From the NCBI RefSeq assembly GCF_000526315.1, contig NZ_JAFV01000001.1, positions 3,350,501 to 3,414,500 of the forward strand: a stretch of DNA of 64,000 nucleotides, given 5' to 3'. The DNA comes from Methylopila sp. 73B (GTDB lineage Bacteria > Pseudomonadota > Alphaproteobacteria > Rhizobiales > Methylopilaceae). A program made the position numbers and the translations under genes. Below, piece by piece: positions 58,201-64,000 of the stretch. The notes under the pieces are model-generated. The model was not told where the DNA came from and ran no database searches. It saw only the letters and a program-made list of their open reading frames with translations. How positions within the stretch are numbered: the first letter of the stretch is position 1; each line of letters opens with the position of its first letter.

Positions 58201-61200
58201 ATGCGCTGACGCTCGATTCCGACTCGTTGACGGAGGTGCGGACCCGCATTTCGCCGGAGAGCCGCACCGTCGAGATCCTCAGCCGTCCGCGCCTGCGCTC
58301 CGACGACTGGATCCTGCACGCCAGCGGGCGCGTCGCGCCGACGCCGACCAAGGTGATCCCGACCCCGGAGCCCGTCTCCGGCGACGGTCCGAGCTTCACC
58401 TCGGCCGAGATCTACGCCCGCTCCGAGATCCACGGCCTCGGCTTCGGCCCGGCTTTCCGCGCGGTCGAGCGGGTCGACCGGCCCGCGCCGCATGCGATCC
58501 GCGTCACGCTGAAGCCGGAGGCCGAGCGGGCCGGCGCGCGGGACGACCGCTACGGCCTGCACCCGGCTGACTTCGACGCCTGCTTCCACGGGCTGCTGAC
58601 TCTGTTCGGCGAGCACGGCGACCGGCCGGACGTGACCTACCTGCCGATGCGCTTCGGCGCGCTGCGGCTGATGAAGCCGGGCGCCGCGATCGGCGCCGCT
58701 GAGATTCGCATCCGCCGCTTCAGCCCGCGTTCGATCGACGCGACTTTCACCGTGTTCGGCGTCGACGGCGAGATCGTCGCGACACTGACCGACGCCCGCT
58801 TCCGGGCTGTCACGCTCGCGCGGCGCACGCCTCTCGAGCGGCTGTCGTACCATCCGGCCCCGGCGCTGATCGGCGCGCCGCTCGACGGGGAGACGCCGCC
58901 GGCGCCCGAGGCCGCGGCCATCGTCGCCCGCGCCAAGGCGCTCGGCCTCGCCGGCGACGCGGACGACCGGGCGGACGACGACCTGCTGCTGGAAGCCTTC
59001 GCCGTGGCGCTCGCCCACGAGGCTCTGGTCACGCTCTTCGGCCGCGCCCGCAGCGGCGCCGTCGCCGCGCTGGTCGCGCGCAAGCGATTGGCCGCGGGGT
59101 CGGTCCGCCTCGCCAACCGTCTGCTCGCGATCCTTGAGGAGCGCGGCCACGCCTCGCTCGACGGCGAGACCTGGACGCTCGCCGCCGCCACCGGCCTGCC
59201 CTCGGCAGTCGACATCGCCCGCACGGTGCTGGCCGATCATCCCGACCGCAGCGCGGAGGTGACGCTCGCCACCCGCGCGCTCTCCCTGCTGCCGAAGACG
59301 CTGAAGCAGGGCCCGGGCGCCGGCGCGCCGTTCGGCGCCTCCACCCTCGCGCATCTCGCCGGCGGCGCGCCGCTCGTCGCGGCGGGCGTCGAGGCTGTCG
59401 CGGCGCTTGCAGCCGACACGCTCGCGGGCTGGCCGGCCGACCGGCCGCTCCGCATCCTCGAGCTCGGCGCCGGCGCCGGCGCGCTGACCCGCCGCCTGCT
59501 GCCGCTCGGCGGCGACCCGCGCGTGACCCTCGCCGTGACCGATCCCGACGCCACCGCCGCGGAGCGCCTGCGCTTCGCCTTCGCCGGCGCGCCCGGCGTC
59601 ACCGTCGCCGCCTTCGATCCCGGTTCCGACGCGGAAGCCCCGGGCCGGTTCGACCTCGTCGTCGGCGCTGTCGGCTGGGGAACCGCGCTGCATGACCACG
59701 ACGCGGTCCGCCGCCTCGCGGCGGCGCTGGCCGACGGCGGACGCCTGCTGCTGGCGGCGGTCGAACCGGCTCCGTTCCTCGACGTCACGCTCGGCCTCGA
59801 CCCCTCGTGGTTCGACCGGTCGGCCGCCGACGCCTTCCCGGTGGGCGCGGCCCGCGCGCCGGAGGACTGGGCGGCGGACTTCGCGGACGCCCGGCTGACC
59901 GACCATGCCTTCGCGCCCGTCGCCGGCGCCCGCGCGCCCACCACGCTCGCCGTCGCCACCCGCGCGCCCCGCGCCGCGGAGGCGGACGAGACCGTCGCCG
60001 CCGGCCCGGTCGTCCTGTTCGCCGAGACCGCCGACGGCGCTTTGGCCGCGGGCCTGTCGGAGGCGCTCGCGGGCGCCGGCCGCAAGGTCGCGCGGATCGC
60101 GGGCGAGCCTGGCGCCGACTGGGGCGACGCCCTCGACCTCGGCCTCGGCAAGGCGCCCAAGTCAGCGCCGAAGCCCGACCTCGTCGCCGTGTTCGACGCC
60201 GCCGGCCCGGACGACTCCGCGACCGCGACGACGCGCTCCGGCCGCCTGCTCGGTCTCGTCCGCGCCGCGGCCGCAGCCGAAGCGCGGCTGTGGATCGTCG
60301 CGCCGGGCGCGCTCGGCTGGACGCTGGACAGCGGCGGCCGTACGGATCAGGCGGCGCTCGCCGGCTTCCTGCGCGTCGTGCGCAACGAGTTCCGGGGACA
60401 GGACATCCGGCTGATCGACGTCGATCCGGCGCTTGGCGACGAAACCGCGGCGCGCGCCGTCGCCGCCGAGATCGCCGCCCCCCGCGCCGACGTCGAGATC
60501 GAGATCTCGGCGGGCGGCGTGCGCGCGCCCCGGCTGCGCCACGGCCTTCCGCCCGCGCCCGTCAGGGCTGCGAGCGCGACGTCCGTCCGCGCGCAGCTCG
60601 ACACCGGCCGCGAAGGCGGCCTGGACGACGTCGCGTGGCGCCCCGCGCCCGTCATGGCGCCCCAGGCCGGCGAGGTCGCGATCGACGTCGCCGCGGTCGG
60701 CCTGAACTTCCGCGACGTGATGTGGGCGCTCGGCCTGCTGCCCGAAGAGGCGCTCGAGGACGGCTTCGCCGGCCCCGGCCTCGGCATCGAGTGCTCGGGC
60801 GTCGTCACCTCCGTCGGCGCGGGCGTCACCGCCTTCGCGGCCGGCGACCGCGTGGTCACCTTCGCCTCCGGCGCCTTCGCGAGCCATGTTACCGTGCCCG
60901 AGATCGCGGTCGCGCCGCTGCCCGAGGGGCTGGCCTTCGAGGAAGGCGCGACCATCCCGGTCTGCTTCCTCACCGCCTACTACGCACTGGTCGAACTCGC
61001 CCGCATCAAGCGCGGCGAGTGGGTGCTGATCCACGGCGGCGCCGGCGGCGTCGGCCTCGCCGCTCTCCAGATCGCGCTCTGGCGCGGGGCCAAGGTCATC
61101 GCGACCGCCGGCTCCGACGAGAAGCGCGACCTGCTGCGCGCGCTCGGCGCCCGCCATGTGCTGTCCAGCCGCAACCTCGACTTCGTCGACGAGGCCCGGC

Positions 61201-62846
61201 GCCTCACCGGCGGCGAGGGCGTCGACGTGGTGCTGAACTCGCTGTTCGGCGAGGCGATGGAGCGCAGCCTCCAGACGCTGAAGCCCTTCGGCCGCTTCCT
61301 CGAGCTCGGCAAGCGCGACTACTACGCCAACAGCCGCGTCGGCCTGCGTCCGTTCCGGCGCAACATCGCCTACTTCGGCATCGACGCCGACCAGCTGCTG
61401 GTCCACCGCAAGGATCTCGGCCAGAAACTGTTCCGCGACGTGCTGAAGCTGTTCGCGAAGGGCGTGTTCTCGCCGCTGCCCTACCGCGCCTTCGGGGCGA
61501 CGGAGGTGCGCGACGCGTTCCGGCTGATGCAGCAGTCCGGGCACATCGGGAAGATCGTGGTGCGGCCGCAGGTGCCCGAGGCGCTGAGCGTCCCGGAGAC
61601 CGCGTCGTTCCAGGCGGCCGAGGGCGCGCATGTGCTGGTGGGCGGCCTCGGCGGCTTCGGTCTCGCCACCGCGGAGTGGCTGGTGGCCAAGGGCGCGACC
61701 AAGCTCGCGCTGATCGGCCGGTCCGGCGCTAGGGGTGAGCACGCCAAGGCCGGCGTCGCGCGGCTGAAGGCGGCGGGCGCGGAGGTGAAGGTGTTCGCCT
61801 GCGACGCGGCCGACGAGGCGGCCCTCGCGACGGCGCTCGACGAAACCCGCGCGGCGCTCGGGCCCATCGGCGGCGCCTGGCACGTCGCCATGGTGCTGGA
61901 GGATTCGCTGCTCGCGAACCTCGACGCCACGCGCTTCGAGGCCGTGCTACGGCCCAAGATCGACGGCGCCGCGGCGCTCGACCGGCTGACGGCGAACGAT
62001 CCGCTCGGCCAGTTCGTGGTCTACTCCTCCGCCACCACCGTGATCGGCAATCCCGGTCAGGCCAACTACGTCGCGGCCAACGCCTGGCTCGAGGCGCTGG
62101 TGCGCCGGCGCCGGGCGGCGGGCAGGCCCGGGCTCGCGATCGCCTGGGGCGCGCTCGGCGACGTCGGCTACCTCGCCCGCACCGGCGAGGTGAAGGAGAA
62201 GATCCAGCGGCGGCTCGGCCACGCCACGCTCTCCGGCGCGGAGGCGCTCGAAGGGCTCGGGACCGTGCTGGCGCGCAACGACCCGCGTCCGGAGACGGCG
62301 GTCGTCGCCATCGCCCCGATCGACTGGGCGGCGGCGCGGCGCGACCTCGCCTTCCTCGCGGCGCCGACCTTCGCCGAAGTGCTGGCTGGCGCCGAGCTTG
62401 GGCCGCAGGACACGGTGGAGCAGATCGATCTTGCGGCGCTCGTGCGCGGCAAGGACGCCCGCGAGGCGCGCGACGTCGTGTCGGAGATCCTCGCCGGCGA
62501 GGTGGCCCGCATCCTGAAGCTGCCGGCGAAGGAAATCTCGGCCCAGCGCCCGCTGGCCGAGCTTGGAATGGACTCGCTGATGGGCCTCGAGCTGCGCATG
62601 AGCGTCGAGCGACGCTTCGACATCGAACTGCCGCTCGTCGCGATCGGCGACTCGACGACCCTGACGACGATCGCCCAGTCGATCGTCTCGCGCATCCACG
62701 AGCCGGACGGCGGCGCCGAAAACGCGGCGGTGAACGCGGACCTCGTCAACCGCCACCTCTCCGACGACGTCGCGGTCGAAGACCTCGCGGCCTTCGGCGC
62801 GGCTGTGGAGGAGCGCCGGTCGGCGATCGGCCGGGTGACCGGATGA
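55299..62846 (+). CDS. rkpA: Type I polyketide/fatty-acid synthase, RkpA-like (KS-AT-DH-MT-psiKR-ER-KR-ACP)
   Basis: Single-module iterative synthase of 2515 residues, the size of Sinorhizobium RkpA. KS (about 6-430): catalytic C175 in DTACSSS, H310 in EAHGTGT, H348 in NVGHLEP. AT (about 530-840): S627 in GHSVG, YPFH at the specificity site, closer to malonyl than methylmalonyl types. DH (about 900-1160): H929 in DHKVGG and D1091 in HPADFD. Next, a methyltransferase-like domain with ILELGAGAGALTRRLL (about 1385) and a pseudo-KR (about 1520-1760). ER (about 1770-2090): HGGAGGVGLAALQ near 1911. KR (about 2105-2290): GGLGGFGLA and Y2257 in NYVAANAW. ACP: phosphopantetheine S2426 in LGMDSL. There is no thioesterase. 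All reducing domains look intact, so a saturated chain is expected. The stop overlaps the next gene as ATGA. Confidence 0.9.
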   Translation: MKAPLSLAVVGRSCRLPGANDVPSFWNLLAEGRCAVTEIGEDRWSHARYLHPRKGEPGKSYTFAAGVLDDVFGFDPAAFGISPREAEQMDPQQRIGLQLVWEALEDAGIPPSSIAGSETGVFVGASALDYGNRVIFDTASADPYFATGNTLSIVSNRISYVYDLHGPSFTIDTACSSSLVALNEAIVALRSGRIERAVVLGVSILGSPFPFISFAQATMLSPRGRCRAFDAGADGYVRAEGGVALVIERADVARAAHRPMRLMIAASGVNSDGRTVGMSLPSSDAQVALLERLYSDAGVHPDRLAFIEAHGTGTRVGDPAEASAVGRAFKGRTVGPLPIGSVKTNVGHLEPASGLVGLLKVDLALENDLLPASLHLEELNPDIPFDELNLTVATELTPLPRGALARYSGVNSFGFGGTNAHVVVYDPTPEDRLGHAGPRPAQTSATAPVLALSARSREALSALAGAYAKSLDGADAAEARRIATSVAATRDLLPRRLVLESDDAQSWAATLAAFAETGEVAGAAADQAVGREAPVAFAFSGNGSQWAGMGRKLHAQDRAFRTSLAEVDAAFGKVAGWSLREALFAEDLADKLRRAEFAQPLLFAVQVATTAALGAVGVTPDVVLGHSVGEVAAAYASGALTLEQAAEVVHSRSLHQEIAWKAGAMAAVLSPADEVQALLDEGGFEGVEIAAVNSARSITVSGPEAEIRELQRFAKGKRIAVRVLDIDYPFHTGLIEGVRAPLLADLKGLKPRATRRAFVSSVTGAAVEGSALVADYWWDNVRQPVLFSDAVTAAAALGARIFVEIGPRPVLQTYISDVLAAEEVQGGALSCDDHGPGDHDPVRRTLSRVIAKGGRVDRDLAFGRLGGPAAKLPTYPWQNARFAVSVTGEGQGIYHGYDQHPLIGARLKVDSDQWTTHLDPLVAPLLADHKVGGRVVVPAAALAEMALAAGRAWLKTPTVELSDFEIPHALTLDSDSLTEVRTRISPESRTVEILSRPRLRSDDWILHASGRVAPTPTKVIPTPEPVSGDGPSFTSAEIYARSEIHGLGFGPAFRAVERVDRPAPHAIRVTLKPEAERAGARDDRYGLHPADFDACFHGLLTLFGEHGDRPDVTYLPMRFGALRLMKPGAAIGAAEIRIRRFSPRSIDATFTVFGVDGEIVATLTDARFRAVTLARRTPLERLSYHPAPALIGAPLDGETPPAPEAAAIVARAKALGLAGDADDRADDDLLLEAFAVALAHEALVTLFGRARSGAVAALVARKRLAAGSVRLANRLLAILEERGHASLDGETWTLAAATGLPSAVDIARTVLADHPDRSAEVTLATRALSLLPKTLKQGPGAGAPFGASTLAHLAGGAPLVAAGVEAVAALAADTLAGWPADRPLRILELGAGAGALTRRLLPLGGDPRVTLAVTDPDATAAERLRFAFAGAPGVTVAAFDPGSDAEAPGRFDLVVGAVGWGTALHDHDAVRRLAAALADGGRLLLAAVEPAPFLDVTLGLDPSWFDRSAADAFPVGAARAPEDWAADFADARLTDHAFAPVAGARAPTTLAVATRAPRAAEADETVAAGPVVLFAETADGALAAGLSEALAGAGRKVARIAGEPGADWGDALDLGLGKAPKSAPKPDLVAVFDAAGPDDSATATTRSGRLLGLVRAAAAAEARLWIVAPGALGWTLDSGGRTDQAALAGFLRVVRNEFRGQDIRLIDVDPALGDETAARAVAAEIAAPRADVEIEISAGGVRAPRLRHGLPPAPVRAASATSVRAQLDTGREGGLDDVAWRPAPVMAPQAGEVAIDVAAVGLNFRDVMWALGLLPEEALEDGFAGPGLGIECSGVVTSVGAGVTAFAAGDRVVTFASGAFASHVTVPEIAVAPLPEGLAFEEGATIPVCFLTAYYALVELARIKRGEWVLIHGGAGGVGLAALQIALWRGAKVIATAGSDEKRDLLRALGARHVLSSRNLDFVDEARRLTGGEGVDVVLNSLFGEAMERSLQTLKPFGRFLELGKRDYYANSRVGLRPFRRNIAYFGIDADQLLVHRKDLGQKLFRDVLKLFAKGVFSPLPYRAFGATEVRDAFRLMQQSGHIGKIVVRPQVPEALSVPETASFQAAEGAHVLVGGLGGFGLATAEWLVAKGATKLALIGRSGARGEHAKAGVARLKAAGAEVKVFACDAADEAALATALDETRAALGPIGGAWHVAMVLEDSLLANLDATRFEAVLRPKIDGAAALDRLTANDPLGQFVVYSSATTVIGNPGQANYVAANAWLEALVRRRRAAGRPGLAIAWGALGDVGYLARTGEVKEKIQRRLGHATLSGAEALEGLGTVLARNDPRPETAVVAIAPIDWAAARRDLAFLAAPTFAEVLAGAELGPQDTVEQIDLAALVRGKDAREARDVVSEILAGEVARILKLPAKEISAQRPLAELGMDSLMGLELRMSVERRFDIELPLVAIGDSTTLTTIAQSIVSRIHEPDGGAENAAVNADLVNRHLSDDVAVEDLAAFGAAVEERRSAIGRVTG

Positions 62847-64000
62847 GCGAGCGGCGTGGCGTGGGCGCGCTGTCGCGCTCGGCGAAGGACGGACTGCTCA
62901 GCGCGCTGAGGCAGTCCGCCCCGAAGAAGGACGGCTCCGCGGAGGCTCCGGCGCCGCGGGCGAAACGGGCGCGGAAGGCGCAGCTTCGGTTCCAGGACCT
63001 GCCGGAGCTGAAGGACATCCGCACCCAGCAGGCGGTGGCGGAGCTGATCGGCGTCGGCACGCCGTTCTTCCGCGTGCACGACGACCGGGCGGGCGCGACC
63101 ACCCACATCGACGGCCGCACCATCCTGAACTTCGCCTCCTACAACTACCTCGGCCTGAACGGCCATCCCGAGGTCAGCGCCGCCGCCAAGGCCGCGATCG
63201 ACCGCTACGGCACGTCGGTCTCCGCGAGCCGGCTCGTCGCCGGCGAACGGCCCATCCACCAGGAGCTCGAAGGCCGCATCGCGCGCTTCATCGGCGTCGA
63301 GGCGGCGGTGTGCTTCGTCAGCGGCCACGCCACCAACGTCTCGGCGATCGGTCACCTCATGCGCCAGGGCGACTTGGTGCTCTACGACAGCCTCGCGCAC
63401 AACTCGATCGTGGTCGGCGCGACGCTCTCGGGCGCGACCCGGCGGCTGTTCCCCCACAACGATCTCGACGCGCTCGAGGAAATGCTGATCGCCCACGCCC
63501 ATGGCCACGCGCGGGTGCTCGTCGTCGTCGAGGGTCTCTACAGCATGGACGGCGACTTTCCGGACCTGAAGCGCCTCGTCGCCCTGCGCGAACGCTTCGG
63601 CTTCTGGCTGATGGTGGACGAGGCCCATTCGCTCGGCGTGCTGGGCAAGACCGGCCGCGGCATCGCGGAAGAGGCCGGCGTCGATCCCAACGAGATCGAC
63701 ATCTGGATGGGCACCCTGTCCAAGACGCTCTCGGGCTGCGGCGGCTACATCGCCGGCTCCGCCGCGCTCTGCGACTATCTCAAGTTCTCCGCGCCCGGCT
63801 TCGTCTATTCGGTCGGCATGCCGCCGCCGGTCGCCGGCGCCGCCATCGCGTCGCTCGACGTGCTGGAGCGCGAGCCCGAGCGGGTGGCGAAGCTGCGCGC
63901 GATCGGCCAGCGCTTCGTGGAGAAGGCAAAGGCCGCGGGCCTCGACGTCGGCGCCAGCGCCGGCTTCGCGATCTCGCCAGTCATGGTGGGCGACAGCCTG
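62843..64000 (+). CDS. rkpG: Alpha-oxoamine synthase (BioF/SPT-like), RkpG-like; partial at window end
   Basis: PLP-dependent acyltransferase; 386 codons are visible and the frame stays open to the window end. A 45-residue basic Ala/Lys-rich extension precedes LPELKDIRTQQAV. Family features include FASYNYLGLNGHPEV, the PLP-stacking H186 in AHNSI, D259 and H262 in VDEAHSLG, and the PLP lysine K294 in GTLSKTLSGCGGYIAG. Such enzymes join an amino acid to an acyl-CoA or acyl-ACP with loss of CO2. Coupled to the thioesterase-less synthase, it probably releases the chain as an amino ketone, as in sphingoid synthesis. The position matches rkpG after rkpA in Sinorhizobium. The amino-acid substrate cannot be read from the sequence. 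Confidence 0.85.
   Translation, partial: MSERRGVGALSRSAKDGLLSALRQSAPKKDGSAEAPAPRAKRARKAQLRFQDLPELKDIRTQQAVAELIGVGTPFFRVHDDRAGATTHIDGRTILNFASYNYLGLNGHPEVSAAAKAAIDRYGTSVSASRLVAGERPIHQELEGRIARFIGVEAAVCFVSGHATNVSAIGHLMRQGDLVLYDSLAHNSIVVGATLSGATRRLFPHNDLDALEEMLIAHAHGHARVLVVVEGLYSMDGDFPDLKRLVALRERFGFWLMVDEAHSLGVLGKTGRGIAEEAGVDPNEIDIWMGTLSKTLSGCGGYIAGSAALCDYLKFSAPGFVYSVGMPPPVAGAAIASLDVLEREPERVAKLRAIGQRFVEKAKAAGLDVGASAGFAISPVMVGDSL

Noticed and set aside
55167-59906. 1579-codon open frame on the minus strand opposite the polyketide synthase
   Set aside because: Low-complexity Arg/Gly/Ala sequence without motifs; the plus strand encodes intact KS, AT and DH domains.

Overview
The window is a stretch of high-GC chromosome from an alphaproteobacterium, most likely a Hyphomicrobiales (Rhizobiales) methylotroph close to Hansschlegelia/Methylopila. 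The evidence is: (i) a lanmodulin-type periplasmic EF-hand protein at 22925-23344 whose sequence, as far as I can compare from memory, is closest to the Hansschlegelia form; (ii) formate-tetrahydrofolate ligase, ETF plus 3-hydroxybutyryl-CoA dehydrogenase and an intracellular PHA depolymerase, as expected of a serine-cycle, polyhydroxybutyrate-storing bacterium; (iii) typical Hyphomicrobiales gene order (ftsEX-ydcF-plsC, ubiE-ubiB-coaBC-dut, rpsT next to dnaA, etfBA-hbd). No rRNA, tRNA, CRISPR array, insertion sequence or prophage was seen. Most of the window is densely packed core genome.

Layout. 1-3.3 kb: ftsE-ftsX-ydcF-plsC (envelope and division). 3.3-10.3 kb: an unknown gene behind a strong palindrome, ChaC, a DUF2125 protein, ubiE-ubiB-coaBC-dut and an Rrf2 regulator. 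10.3-22 kb: cysK, gluQ, a 1604-residue NAD-glutamate dehydrogenase, an MFS transporter, argG and typA. 22-26.7 kb: a metallophosphatase, lanmodulin and a PHA depolymerase with an extra C-terminal helix-hairpin-helix-like domain (all minus strand), then a RegB/ActS redox kinase. 26.8-29.7 kb: rpsT, a 675-bp non-coding region with ten GANTC sites in 301 bp, a rhodanese and dnaA. 29.9-33.7 kb: etfB-etfA-hbd, a small YjfB-like protein and lemA.

33.8-37.1 kb (minus strand): a tightly coupled four-gene operon for an MDR dehydrogenase, a degenerate pterin-synthase (PTPS/QueD) homologue, a GT4 glycosyltransferase and a class I methyltransferase. It looks like an uncharacterised small-molecule pathway. 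37.3-41 kb: opgH, ispZ/yciB, metX. 41.2-51 kb: a Tad/Flp pilus cluster (flp, cpaA, cpaB, cpaC, cpaD, cpaE, cpaF, tadB, tadC, plus a separate secretin-N-domain protein) with palindromic repeats between flp and cpaA. 51.5-54.8 kb: fhs, an EamA transporter and a small unknown protein.

55.3-64 kb: a 2515-residue KS-AT-DH-MT-psiKR-ER-KR-ACP polyketide synthase translationally coupled (ATGA) to an alpha-oxoamine synthase that runs off the window. The pair matches the RkpA/RkpG logic of the Sinorhizobium rkp-1 region, thought to make a lipid needed for capsular polysaccharide; chemically it resembles sphingoid-base synthesis.

The best candidates for something new are the dehydrogenase/PTPS-like/GT/MT operon, the PKS-oxoamine synthase pair, the lanmodulin with its upstream inverted repeat, and the GANTC cluster upstream of dnaA. 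All functional calls come from reading motifs and gene order; no database search was possible.
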